From Albifimbria verrucaria (taxonomy: Eukaryota > Ascomycota > Sordariomycetes > Hypocreales > Stachybotryaceae), in NCBI GenBank assembly GCA_020081605.1, contig JAHREC010000009.1, positions 1 to 64,000 on the forward strand: 64,000 nucleotides of DNA. The letters run 5' to 3'. Position numbers and translations under genes: made by a program. Shown piece after piece: positions 44,804 to 56,652 of this stretch. Below the pieces are notes generated by a model that did no database searches, had not been told where the DNA came from, and saw nothing but the letters and a program-made list of their open reading frames with translations. Each line of letters starts with the position of its first letter. Positions within the stretch are counted from its first letter, which is position 1.

Positions 44804-45570
44804 ATGATGGTCCACGGCATCAACACCCATTCGCAAGCCCACTTCGAGGCGACCATGACGGAGAAGATGACCCGTGAGCCCGACAACGAATGGTCCTACG
44901 CTACATGCGGGCCAAAAACAACAAGCTGGTTGTTACTCTGGTCAAGGGTCCAGCATCTTCCCGGCGGGGCGTCAACATCGTGGCCTGCGCGCACATCAGC
45001 GACCGCAAATCCATCATCCCGACGCGGACCACCATTGCTCATGACGCACGTATAGCCTGCGCCCCTGGAAGTCCCTGCTTCCGTCCGGCGAGATGAGCTG
45101 CTGCTGCGACACTCTCTGCGATGATGTATCGAGGAGGGACCCTTGGCCAGGCACGACGCGCGCCTGAACCACCTGAGGAAAGATCGAGGACCCAGGCAAC
45201 CAAGGACCCAGGCAACCAAGGACCCAGGCACTAGCCAAGTCCGCACCTAAACCGGCCAAGGTGAAGCGGTAAGCCGCCGATGCTGCGAGCGACCGCCAGC
45301 ATCGAATGGAGCAGCTGGCCAAGGATAATGAAGAGTTGGCCAAGGGCCACGGGAGCTGCTGCGCAAGAACAGGGAGCTGAAGAGCCAGGCCAGGGACCTC
45401 CAAAGCAGGCTCGACCGAGCCGAGCGGGAGGTCTCGGAGACCAGAAAACTGGCGAAGCATGCTGCGACAGCTGTAAAATAGAGAGCGAGGTTCGACGATG
45501 AAGAGCTGGTCGGCAGGTTTGAGAGCCAGCCTTTGCTGCAGATCAAGCGAAGGCGCAGTATTTAAATGTC
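44804..45570 (+). pseudogene. Relic of a coiled-coil protein gene
   Basis: The first part (MMVHGINTHSQAHFEATMTE, then an LVVTLVKGP stretch in another frame) looks coding but is not recognised. From 45290 the plus strand encodes heptad-like sequence (MEQLAKDNEELAKGHGELLR, then LKSQARDLQSRLDRAEREV), a long coiled coil. It is readable only if one G is added at 45351-45353. A TAG at the end of this stretch is followed in frame by further coding-like residues up to 45563. Between the halves lies a 16-bp tandem repeat that destroys the frame. Function unknown. Confidence 0.4.
45187..45232. repeat. 16-bp tandem repeat, three copies
   Basis: AGGACCCAGGCAACCA occurs twice perfectly and a third time partially. 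Sixteen is not a multiple of three, so the expansion itself shifts the reading frame of the surrounding coding relic. Confidence 0.85.
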
Positions 45571-46072
45571 CTATGCCTTGGAGTAGGAAGTAAAGGCTAG
45601 GCTGGAGGGCAAAGTAAAATAAGGCCGGCCCATATGTCTAAATATCCGCGCTATTTGCCTCATGTTTCATCCATGACACTCTCGACTTGGTGGCCTGCTA
45701 GAACAGAAGTCGGACAACATATCCTACGGCTGGCTTGAACTATGATGCTGTTGATGTGAGAATGATCTATCTGCTCTCCTTATTACTGGTGATCGAGTCG
45801 CGAGAACAGAGATCAAGTCTTCATGAGCCCGGAATGCTAAAGCTCGAGATGCAGCAGCATGGCCAATCTAAGCAGGATATCAGTGCAACCTGCCACGGTC
45901 TTGACTCCTGCCTCCTGCGGCGTGAATTTCTCACTGACCATGCTCTGACAATCTATCCATTGTTTTCGGCCTATTTTTCTAACGCTCTTGGTCAGTTACA
46001 AGCCGACTACGGATGGCAGGGCACATCTTACGCCTCAAAAGCCGGCTTCCAGGGGCCGGGCCCGCCTAAGAT
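45571..46072. other. Spacer with an unassigned frame
   Basis: A 129-codon plus frame (45735-46124) opens with an ATG and a hydrophobic stretch (MIYLLSLLLVIES) but runs into the tandem duplication and has no recognisable family. I do not call it a gene. Confidence 0.35.
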
Positions 46073-46365
46073 GCAACGTCGAGCGCTCACTAGAATGCAT
46101 AGAAAGCAAGACTCTTGCACTTGAAACTGGGCATCGGCTATTAAAAATATCAGCCGAATTGCTGTGCCACAGCTATTTACTATAAATACTTAGTAGCTGT
46201 GGGGCTGCGCCTGCCTTGGAGAAGCAACGTGAAGCGCTCACCGGAATGCATGGAAGGCAAGATTCTTACATTTAAAACTGGGTATTAGCTATTAAGAATA
46301 TCAGCTGAATTGCAATGCCGCAGCAATTTGTTATAAATACTGAGCAACTATGAGGGCTGTAGAAA
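46073..46365. repeat. Diverged tandem duplication, unit about 150 bp
   Basis: The segment starting GCAACGTCGAGCGCTCAC at about 46074 recurs from about 46228 as GCAACGTGAAGCGCTCAC. Matching continues through ACTGGGCATC/ACTGGGTATT, AATATCAGC and ATAAATACTNAG. Differences are mainly transitions, many C/T or G/A, consistent with RIP acting on a linked duplication. No gene inside. Confidence 0.8.
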
Positions 46366-46867
46366 CCTCGAGCTGGATGCATAATGGTAGCCTCCGACCG
46401 TATAATCAACTGCTCAACCCTTTTGCCTACATTTGCGTTCGATAACTACAAATAAGTAAGTAAAACCACCACGGAGACTCCTGTTTATATTGCCGTCATA
46501 CACAAAGGACCATGTCTCGCGACAATAGAGATTCTTCGGCGGCTATCCATATGGCCATTCGCCGCAACCCGTTGCCTCTTTAGAAATTCATGAACAAGGT
46601 AACCTCAATGAGTAGTACTGCTAGTCCAAGTTTAACACAGTTTAGTCGCTGCGAAACATGTTCAGATCCTTGGGAATGGAGCCGCGAGCACGGCGTTGTC
46701 TAGCCGTGGGTGTTTGAGCGGCGTACGGCGTCAGCTAGAGCAGAAACATCCCAAGGATTAAAGTCATTACATGCAATGAGGGGCGGAAGGAGCAGGGCCT
46801 CGTTGTAGGGACGACGAATTCCCTGAAATCCTAGATCACGATCTAATCCATAAGGGCGCCAGCAGCT
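46366..46867. other. Intergenic region
   Basis: No gene seen. It leads directly into the DUF3433-type relic. Confidence 0.4.
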
Positions 46868-49800
46868 CGTTACTAGCTCCGATAATAAGAACCTCAATTC
46901 CGCTCAGGTGCTGTCCAAGGACGGAAAAAGTTTTATCTGGGAGTCTCTGTGGATCTCAAAGAAAGCTCTTCTGTCCCTCGCCGTCGTGTTTTCTCTATTA
47001 CTGCTCACCACCATTCTGTTACTTCTCTTCTCTGAGAAGCACAATGGGATTGCCTCGCAAAAGAAGAGAACTATTATTCTTGGAGATACGGGCCAACAGC
47101 TAGTGGGTAATTATCTCACTCCCCTACCCATAGGTTGTGTCCCTTACTTGATCTAGTGCTTGTTCTCATAAACGCTCTCTGGAGACAAGTCGACTACGTA
47201 ACCAAAGGACTGATGCCGTGGGAGGAGCTGCAGTCGGGCCCTTCCCTGTCGAAAAGACATTGCTTTTGGACTACATAAACCTCTATTTACCAATCCGCTT
47301 GTGGAAAAGCACTACGAATCGTCACTGGGCTGTAACACTTACCATAATCGGTCAATTCCTACTTCTTGCCACTGTATGTCAACACGTCCTCACGAATATT
47401 TAATAATTGTTCCGGTACTAGGTCTAATAGCCCTCCAGACAGGAGTAACTACATCATTTCTGGTCTCTCAGCAGAGGAATATCAACCAAACCCGCCACGA
47501 CTTTCGACTTGGGAGTAAGTTGCAACTAGCAAGTGACTGGGTCGAACTATCGTGGAACGCGGAGATTGGTCAGGTGTAAAAACTATGGTATTCGAGCCCT
47601 ACGCATGGCGTATCCCAACGGTGCGTCACCCGACATAATTATGCCTGATGTTGAGGTGCCTCAGCTGTCTTCGCAAATGCTCCGTTTCACGACAGACGTG
47701 GAAGGACTGAGAGTCAAACTTTCTTGTCATATTCTGCCCCTCGGTGATGCAAGCGCTCTCTACTTAGGCAGGGACGGTCAGGATAAAATATTGCGGTCAG
47801 ATATCAACGCAACCGACTGCTACATTAAAGGCGCTAAGCTGATTCTAACGATGTTCTCTGGCGCTCCTAATGGTGTGCTCGCTACATTTGACGAATATAA
47901 CTCTCAAGCCTACAAAACGCAGGCCTACGTTGTATTATGCAACTCTCCTTTTTCCGTTTGGGGACGGGATGAAGAAGAGTATAGAAACTCTACCCAGACA
48001 GAGATTAATGATCGAATCCTTTTGTCTCTAGCCGACTGGCGTTGGGACCCTTCCTCCCTTCCATCCGATGAGGATGCCTATGTCAACAAGATGACGGCAG
48101 CGCTTTGAAAGCCATCGCATGAGCTGGGTTTATTCAAAATCGATGCCCTTGGAAGCAATGGTCAACCTCCGCGGACGACTCCTATATCGAATATGAAGCA
48201 GCTGGAAGGCCTTTCCGATACTCACATGGCGCACGCAGTCTTGAGGTCCCTGAAACTTTTCGAAGGAATTAACACCGACAATTCCATTATGCGCACAGGA
48301 GAATCGGGATTCATTGTCATGATGGCCAAGCAATATGGTATTCAAAGTGCGCTCCTCAACCGTAGCAAACCGACTGAGCTGCTAAAGATCCGCAGAAATT
48401 TGCACGAATAGCCAAAAATCTGTTCGTTCAACCATCCAATGACACTCACTTGGGAGTTGTGACGTTGGCTGCAGACAGACTCGTGGTAGTGCCCGTTCCT
48501 GCTGACTTGATGTGCGCTTTGTTCGTATTACTGGCCGTTATCGCAACCACTCTGAGCTTCATTTGTCCACGAGAATTTATGCCTTTTCGCTTTGGGTCTG
48601 CCTTTTCAATGGCAGCTATATTATCTCACAGTCCTGGTCTAAACAAGTGGCTCACCTCAGCAAATGCTTCGCATAGCATGGGAATCCGAGATGGTATTGC
48701 AAAACTCGAATTCTCACAAGACTTTTGTCAAGAATTCCCAAACTTAGTATGGAACCCCTGATACAGCCGAACGAAGCCCAAAAAGAAACGGAAAACACAA
48801 TTTGGTGGTGCCCAGTGCCGACCTCATATTGATCGTGCTACTCGAGGTCATTCAGCATATATCGGACCAGAATATGGGGTTTGTGGAGATTGGGCCTGCT
48901 CAAACTTCGGTATTCACCACCTAGATTCCCACGACGGTCGCGCTTTGCGTCTCCAATATGTTTTCGAGTCTGAGCTCACACTTTCCATATTCGCGCCCTT
49001 TCTAACTCTGAAACAAGGCTCTGCTGCAGCCGTGCGATCAATCAATCTTAGGTTTGTGGTACAACTCTGGCTACACGCAGCATATATAGCTATGAAATCA
49101 CGGAATTTAGCCATGCTAACTATATTACCCCGAGTCTTATGGGGAGTTTCTTAGCTATTATTATGTCGGGTTTGTACCGCACTGCTGATGTCCCTCGTGA
49201 AGAGACGGTGACCCTTCAACAAACGGATGAGGCAGTGTTAAGTCATTCGTCGATGATCAACATGAACTATGAAGGGGAATCGAAAGTCTACGAGAGAGGG
49301 GCAGTGCTGGAGTACATTGGGCTAGATGAGATCAATGGGTCTTTCGGAAACCTGGGATTTAATTCTTTCGGGCAGTGTCCGTTGAGGTCCAACTCCGAAC
49401 CTCCCTCTGGCACAATCCACGTGGAAATTCCAGCAATACGACCGCATCTCAATTGCACACCGATTTCGATCAATGCGGGACAGATGATTGTGCAGGAATC
49501 GCTTTCCTATGCGGAGGACAGAAACAATTACCTATTCGATTTCAAGGTCCCGTTTTCACACCGTGACTGGTGTGAAGGGTATCCTCGAGGCCTTCTCCAC
49601 AGTTATTCACCATTTATCCTGATGTCCATAGAGGTTCCACTTAACGGAACCCCTGTCGTATTTGGTAAGGCAGACGTACTTACCTGGGACTTACATTCTG
49701 AGCCAGGAGAAGTTTGGGGGTGCCTGGATCTGGTCTTATCAAGCGGCCATGCTCGGACCTTGAGTCCTGAGGCTCATGATGGGGCACTACCGCCAATTGA

Positions 49801-50546
49801 CATGAGTCATGGAACCATGATTTGTTACTAGAACATGGAAGAAATGAAAACGAAAGTATCCTTGACTTCTCCAGGTCTCAAATTTCTACATGAAAGCCAT
49901 CCTCAAGTGGACAAGTCCTCAGTGACCTTGGTTAGAAATGGTAATGGGGGTGAATGATTTAGCTACGGTTTAGAACCATGGCTGTACCGATTGAAAGTAT
50001 CGCAACGTAATCGATCTATTCACAGTTCAGAAAGCTTCAAAGTTATAGAATCTAATATTGATGGGATTTTCAATGCTGCGACGGATGGTAGAAGCATGAA
50101 GATATTCGAAGACATAGCTGGTGAACACAATATGGAAAGTCTGGCAGGGGTGGTTGATATGATGTATGGACGCTGGATGGTACAGGCAATTTCTCTCGGC
50201 ACCCGAGTGAATATAAAGGCAGAACCGGTCATCCTTAAACCCCTACGATGGAATGCTCGAGGTTCCAGGCCAACAGAGACTGCGGCAAGACCGAAAAACG
50301 AAAATCGCATTGCAGACTATGTCGGCTGCGATGGCTGTCTGTGCTATCGCGATAGGATTCCTTCTACCCATCAAGGAATTGCTGCCTCGCAACCCCTGCA
50401 CGATATATGGAATGGCTAGGCTACTAGCTGGATCTAAGCTAGTTGAGAAGCCAGTTGTGCTTAAGTCGGGGACCGAAGGCACCGACGAGAGAAATTCTTG
50501 GCTGATTGATGTCCTCGATAAGAAGTTACATACTCTGAGGTGGTGA
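46868..50546 (+). pseudogene. DUF3433-type large multi-pass membrane protein, decayed
   Basis: The pieces follow the layout of this fungal family. A W-x-S-L-W-I-S-K-K segment leads into a membrane helix (46935-47030), then a LWRQVDYVTKGLMPWEELQ stretch in another frame (47180-47235). Next come further helices and a 190-codon extracellular region at 47533-48108. A second helix block (48480-48620) and LEVIQHISDQNMG open a second repeat of the domain at about 48840. Another extracellular region (49139-49831) follows, and a last helix sits before LLPRNPCTIYGMARLLAGSK near 50370-50440. The LP-x-NPC-x-I motif near the C-terminus is characteristic. Over ten frame changes or stops separate the pieces and no ATG opens the gene, so it is a pseudogene. 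Family role unknown. Confidence 0.7.
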
Positions 50547-51518
50547 CCGCAAAACGGAGACGAAGAGAATAGTATAGGGAGGTATGTTATTGATATGGAT
50601 TCTAATGTTAATCTCGAGGTATAGCAAGGAAAAATAAGTTTAATAATATAATTTATTAAGATAGAAATCTTAATCCTAAAAGCACCCAGGTAGGCATCGC
50701 CCAAATCCCCACCCAGTGATGCCCCATAATTCTTCGGGTGGGGTCATTTACTTAAACCTCGGCCGAGAAAGATCGGCTTTCGAGTGGACTCTGCTTCCTG
50801 TTCTGTCTTCTTCTCAACCAACACTCGCGGCTTTACCATGAATAAATCCATACGTCCGGTGTAATCTCCAGCTCCAGCCTTGACTCTGATTTGATTTGCC
50901 ATTGCGCCCAAGCTTTACCTGTAACTCACCACAGAGGGGACAATTGACGCTACCTTATGGTCGTGTATGTTGGTCGTTGTTACTAGTTTGACGACGGGGA
51001 AGAATAGAAGATCAATAAAAGTTTTATGACTGTAGCCCTCGGACTGCTGGGCGCTAAGATCATGAAGACCCTGATCATTTCGTCATTCGCTCTGTCTGTT
51101 GGTATGTGGCCTGGATCTGGGACTCCAGGCTCGGCTGGCAGATCGGCAGGCGACGCGGGTTCCATTGCAGAATGCACGTTATTTCAGACTCAAATGGTGC
51201 ATCGGAAATTGCCTTAACTCCGTGCATCTCTAAACACGATTGGCTCACCTTGACTTATGCTGCTTTTAACAATTTGATCATTCATGGCCTGATCATTTCT
51301 TCTCTTCTTCTCTCCAGTCCGAAATCTAGCAGCTGCGCGTCGCAATCACCCTATGAAAATCTTAAAGACATTCATATCCAACATTTCGAATTGGATGTGA
51401 ACTATTAGGTATGTACTATCGCAAAGGAGTCGACCAAAGGCAGATCGATTATTTTCTAACGGACGCGATTAGACTCTCAGACGTGAGACGCACTCTTGTT
51501 TCTCTGACACTTGGCACA
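50547..51518. other. Intergenic region upstream of the MFS gene
   Basis: No supported gene. A short plus frame from an ATG at 51062 begins like a signal peptide (MKTLIISSFALSVG) and meets a GTATGT donor-like site, but no second exon is evident. Confidence 0.4.
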
Positions 51519-53249
51519 ATGACCCCTTCTCAAGATTTATTTTCGGCTAGCCACACGCCTCAAAAGACCAGAGCGGAACCAATTCAGCATACATTTGTAG
51601 CAGGCGAGCCGTCGACCTTGCGCAACGAGTCGCCAATTGAGCGAGGTAACCGCCCAGAGCCCACAGTCGAGGAGAAAACCCATCTGAACAACGCCGATGA
51701 TGTGGTACTTGATGTGCGCACTATTACTGGCTTCCGCTGGGTTCTCGTTTGTTTCGGACTCTATCTGTCCGCTTTGATGTATGGTCTTGATACCACCATC
51801 GTTGCCGACATACAAGGCGCAGTCATCGAGGAGTTTGGAGGAGTGTCTCAGCTTTCCTGGATTGGTAGCAGCTTTCCTCTCGGCTCTGTCGCTGTCATCC
51901 TTCCGTACGGATTTCTCTTCACTGCTTTCAACATGAAATGGCTGTACATTGGAGGCGTTGTCTTGTTCCAGGCAGGCTCGGCCTTGTGCGGCGCTGCTAC
52001 CAACATGAACGCTCTGATCGTCGGTCGTGTCCTCGCTGGTGCTGGAGGCACAGGTATCTATTTGGGTGGTCTCAACCAATTCTCTGCCCTGACAACCCGC
52101 CAGGAAAGAGGAACATATCTAACAGGAACGGGGTTTGTTTGGGGTCTGGGCGCGGTGCTTGGTCCGCTTATCGGTGGCGGCTTTGCTGACTCTTCCGCTA
52201 CTTGGAGGTGGGGATTTTACATCAACTTAGTCATTGGCGCCGTCACAGCACCGATCTACCTCTTCTACCTGCCTCCTATCAATCCTGCTCCTGGAAAGTC
52301 TCTCCGTGAGAAACTAGCTGTGCTGGATTATCTGGGATTCGTCCTCAGTGCCGCCATGTGGGTGTTCTTCGCACTGGGCTTTATCTCTGCTGGTGGAATA
52401 TGGTTATGGAATGACGGCCGCGCTATTGCCTTTGTCACACTCTTCGGCATTCTTCTTGTAGCGTATGGCCTGCAGCAGTACCTTTGCATCTTTACTACCC
52501 CCGAGACTAGATCTTTCCCTGGGCATCTTCTCAAATCTCGTACGCAGGTCCTCTTATACATCGCGACAACAACAGCAAACACGTGCATGTTTTTCACCAC
52601 ATACTACATTCCCATCTACTTCCAATTCGCACAAAATGACAGCGCTGTCATGGCAGCGGTTCGGCTTCTTCCGTACCTCATGTTCACCATCTTCCTCAAC
52701 CTCGGGACTGGCTGGGTCTTGCCCAAGGTCAAGTACTACATGCCAATATGCCTGGTTTCTGGCATCCTGATAACGCTTGCTTCGTCTCTTTTCTACGCTC
52801 AACTCTCGCCAAATACGCCCACATCGCAAATCTACGGATTCAGCATACTCCTGGGTATTGGCTCCGGTATGACGATGCAACTGGGCTATGCGGTGGGTAG
52901 CCTGAAAGTCCCGGTCACAGACATATTCAGCGCCATCAATCTGCAGAACATAGCTCAGATTGGCGCCACAGTCATTTGCCTCGTCATTGCTGGCCAAGTC
53001 TTCCAGTCCACTGCCATTGGCAACATGACACGCGTGCTAGCAGGAGAGGGTTACAGCCAAGCAGACATCCGAAATGCTGTGGCGGGAACACAGAGTACTT
53101 TGTTCCAAGAGCTGAGCAAGGAATTGAGAGCCGATGCAGTTCAAGCCGTCACCGACGCTATCAAACGCGCCTTCATAATTCCCATAGTAGCTGGTATGGT
53201 GAGTGTTCTGACCGCTTTGGCTATGAGGAGAGAAAAGCTTTTCAACTAG
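51519..53249 (+). CDS. MFS transporter, drug:H+ antiporter-2 type (14 helices)
   Basis: Intact, intronless, 576 residues from the ATG at 51519. The frame is open to an ATG at 51411, but the extra 36 residues look unlike the family and the later ATG opens a typical polar tail. YGLDTTIVADIQGAVIEEFG in helix 1 matches the D1 motif of DHA2 pumps. LAGAGGTGIYLGGL follows, and GFVWGLGAVLGPLIGG is antiporter motif C (G-x-x-x-G-P-x-x-G-G). The length and helix count fit toxin/metabolite efflux pumps of secondary-metabolite clusters. It stands about 3.4 kb upstream of the Zn2Cys6 gene and in the same direction as regulator, P450 and dehydrogenase. Substrate unknown. Confidence 0.92.
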   Translation: MTPSQDLFSASHTPQKTRAEPIQHTFVAGEPSTLRNESPIERGNRPEPTVEEKTHLNNADDVVLDVRTITGFRWVLVCFGLYLSALMYGLDTTIVADIQGAVIEEFGGVSQLSWIGSSFPLGSVAVILPYGFLFTAFNMKWLYIGGVVLFQAGSALCGAATNMNALIVGRVLAGAGGTGIYLGGLNQFSALTTRQERGTYLTGTGFVWGLGAVLGPLIGGGFADSSATWRWGFYINLVIGAVTAPIYLFYLPPINPAPGKSLREKLAVLDYLGFVLSAAMWVFFALGFISAGGIWLWNDGRAIAFVTLFGILLVAYGLQQYLCIFTTPETRSFPGHLLKSRTQVLLYIATTTANTCMFFTTYYIPIYFQFAQNDSAVMAAVRLLPYLMFTIFLNLGTGWVLPKVKYYMPICLVSGILITLASSLFYAQLSPNTPTSQIYGFSILLGIGSGMTMQLGYAVGSLKVPVTDIFSAINLQNIAQIGATVICLVIAGQVFQSTAIGNMTRVLAGEGYSQADIRNAVAGTQSTLFQELSKELRADAVQAVTDAIKRAFIIPIVAGMVSVLTALAMRREKLFN

Positions 53250-55543
53250 GCGTGGTCTTTTTCGCCAAAAAGTCATGGGGTATTTCATGAAGAGACAAGT
53301 CAGCTATAATGGCATTCTCCCATAAATGTATTGACTGGTATTATCTGTGTGCAATAGTGGTCTATTATTAAAAGATTAACGAAGGCACGGATTAGTTGTC
53401 TAGTTTGTCTACTCCCGTCAAAAGATAGTAGCGATAGGGTCATCTGTTCGATGTATAATAGTTGAGAGTAGTCATGGATGTGATATGAAGATTGCCGAGT
53501 GCACAACGAAACTTGTGCGTCGCCAAAAGATACACTAGCAGGAGCCCTACTCGCATGCGAAGTCAAACTGCACCGGTTGTTGCACAACGTTTGGTAGGTT
53601 AACTTGGATAGCAAACGAAAGCTTTCTTCAAGAATCGTGTGTACGGACCCTTCCTAATACCTCCTAGAGTCAGAATCAGAGACGACGACCTACTTGATTT
53701 GCAAAGATTTCTCAATCTGCATCGCCTGTTGAATCATTAGCATCGAGTTTCACGAATTGTTTATTCCAATGAAGCGTTATTCACTTGTACAACTTATAAG
53801 TCCTACAAATCTGTTTGTGCTTGTTCTTGTTGAAAAGACTGGTAGATGGCTATCCGACTAAATCATACAGATTCCAAGGTGACGCGATTCCTCATGCTAT
53901 TAACACATCATAACGTTACTGATTAAAACAGAGGAGCCTGGATGGTTCTGTGCGTAGTAGCACTGACCATTATTTCACCTGCGGTAAAGAAGCTGGATGC
54001 AACACAGAACCAATGCTCTGACAGTGATTGCGCAAGTGTCTCCGCAAGCTTTGTCGTATTTCAAGAATACTACTTCCGCAATCCTCCTTGTGTAAGGAGT
54101 CAAGAGGGTGCTTACAATGGGCCTTTTGGACTGTAAGACACTAATTGAATAACTCTTACAATGATAATAGCTCACTAAGAATGTTTGTGTAAGGTGCGAT
54201 GCAAGGTGTAACTCCTCTATTCATCCATCTCTATTTAAAAAGTCCACACGGCATGGAGGAAGTCACATTTTTGCATCTTCTATAGTATTAATTGATCAAT
54301 GATCTGTATAGAGAAGAGTTGGTGTCTTGTATGTATTGATTTACGGTTCTCAACTCATCTTAGGACTCGTGCAGACAATGGACTGGTAAAGTCGCTCCCC
54401 ATTCGATCCTTTTCAGCTTTTCTTTAACCAGCCTTGTACCGGCATGTCTGCTTCCATTTTTTCAACCTTCTACAAGACTGCTTGTCCCCGGCAACCTTTC
54501 TAGAGTTGGCAGCCGCCTGTACCGTGCTTCATCTTGGCCTCGGCCTCCATTGCACTAAGTTGGATACTGGCTGGCTCATGAGTATTGGCTTCTTCTTTTC
54601 TTCATGATTATTTGCTGTGGAATATCAGGTGTTTTTGAGGCATTTTACAGTAGCATTGCAACTTGCTTCCTGGTTGCAGAAAAGGGTTCAATAAGACCGC
54701 AGTTGTGAGGTCTGCTGAAAAGAGAGCCTACGTGAAGCAAGAGCCTTTGTCAGTCAAGGAGTGAGGTGGCCAATAACGACTTGTTGTTAGCGTCGAAGTC
54801 GAATAAGATTAGAGAATTGTGGAATCGCTATTTAATGGTATGCTGAGGTCCATTAGCCAATTTGCTACCGTGTGCTAAGGTAGCTTCGGAAAAGTATTCG
54901 CAGCAGAAAGTCAGCATCTATCCAAGCCATTCAGTTTGAGCACATGCGACCAATTCCCAGTACTGCTGCATCCGTCGGCCATAGACTTGCGTATCACCGA
55001 CAAGAAACAACGGGATCTTCATTCCTGGATGAAAAGTTGGAATGCATATAACTGTGTGTTGGTTGGGAATATGTAAGATGGTGGTTGTCCACATATATGT
55101 GTACATAGCTTTGTGGCTTTGCATGCAGCCAAAACTAATAAGCAGTGGGGACCTCTTTGACTTTTGAGCTGAAGGAGCTGTTTAGGGTACATGCGCTCAC
55201 AGGGTTATTTTTCTTCGTGTAAATGGCATGATGGACATGCACTTATCGGTGGGTCAGGCGGACAAGGGAGCTGGGGTCGAGCCGCGCTATGTAGTATTGT
55301 GAACGCATGCATATATGCCTGCCTACAGATACTCATTCTTGTTTGTTAGTGCAGTTTATCAGGTTATTTGTAACACTGTATACTTTGTATGATTGGGGGC
55401 GGCACAGGCTCTCGCGGGATTGGAAGACTGTGAAGCGGTTGGTGATGCGACGTTCTACAACTGAGCAAAACTTGTTACTTGTGCTTGGCTGTAGTATGCT
55501 ATAGAAAAGGCAGGGCATGTCAAACAGTTGTGTATTCCGGCGA

Positions 55544-55546
<3 letters not shown>
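53250..55546. other. Long intergenic region, no gene seen
   Basis: 2.3 kb of normal composition with only short frames. A 64-codon plus frame at 53942 has several Cys but no signal peptide or family. Nothing here is supportable as a gene. Confidence 0.45.

Positions 55547-55584
<38 letters not shown>
55547..55584. repeat. Poly-T tract (38 bases)
   Basis: An unbroken run of T, perhaps the reversed poly-A tail of an integrated retroposed sequence, or simple slippage. No retroelement body is recognised next to it. Run length is unreliable in this assembly. Confidence 0.9.
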
Positions 55585-55585
<1 letters not shown>

Positions 55586-56652
55586 AATTAATAAACTGGC
55601 GCCCGTTCTCTGGAATATTGTTTATCTTTCTTTCTTTCTTACTTTCCCTTCATACCTCCTAACATTTGCTTCAAAGTCCTGCCCTCTAACCAACAAATGA
55701 TGACCAAATTCTCAGGCTCTCATCCCGTCACTTCGTCGTAGCCATCGTAATTCTTGCTGCTCATCCTTTGCCCGTCACATACGCTGGTTCAAGCTCCTTA
55801 CCCTATAGCTCATCTACTCCTTCTTGTCACAAACTCGCCATTCCTGAAGGTTACACTTGTTGGAGGGCACAACTTCTTACGAGCTGCAATATATCTACAT
55901 GTTCGGAAAGCAGGCTGTAAGCGAACCGGTGCATGCATGTGGCTTTTCATTCAACCTGCCCACCGTTGCAGGCGGATATGCAAAGCGCCCGAACTACATG
56001 TAGGGTTACAACACGTGCTCGACTTGTCATTTGACAACAAGTCCGTCCCTTGCGTCTCTCGCCACAAGTTCTACAAGCCTCCACTTCTGGGCGTCAGCCT
56101 TGAAGCCCACAGCCCACATATCCTTCGGTTCGCGAATCGCCACTTTCCAGCCAGACCAAGCTCTGCCAAGAGAGAGCCAGCGTAACCTCCGTCCAGCCTC
56201 GATATCCCGGCAACCGTCACCCGATCTGATTGCACTCACCCCCTACCTTGCGCGCATTTTTGTCGACGCTTGAGAGGTCTTGATATCATTGCAACCCACA
56301 CCCTTGCCTTGCCTTGCTTACTCTTGAGGCTCGCTTCACCGACCAGGACCGAGCCGACTATAGGATAGTCCAGTAGAGTTGGATGTGGCAATAGAAAGAA
56401 AAAGCCCAAGACTAGCCAGGCTCCTAGTCCTGAGAAATCAAGGGTACTTGGAAATCAAGCGAAGACGTCAGTCGAGAAAGAAACAAGCGATTGGGGGCCG
56501 GGAGATTGAAGGGGCCGTGCTTCCTTGGATTGAAGTGGCATCCATCTCTCCGTTCAGCGTTCTGCACTTTTCTGACGCATCACTCTCACCAACGGCAAGG
56601 TCCGTGGAAAGCGTCCAACGGCCGAGTCTTAGTGCCTAGACTTTGGAACAAA
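55585..56652. other. Upstream region of the Zn2Cys6 gene
   Basis: No gene supported. Pyrimidine-rich patches and CCTTGCCTTGCCTTG repeats near 56300-56320 look like promoter/leader sequence. Confidence 0.4.

Noticed and set aside
45735..46124. 129-codon plus frame as a membrane protein gene
   Set aside because: It extends into the tandem duplication and shows no conserved features.
51411..51518. Upstream ATG for the DHA2 transporter
   Set aside because: The extra 36 residues are unlike transporter N-termini; the ATG at 51519 gives a usual start.
53942..54136. Small Cys-containing frame as a secreted protein
   Set aside because: No convincing signal peptide or second exon; composition not distinct from intergenic DNA.
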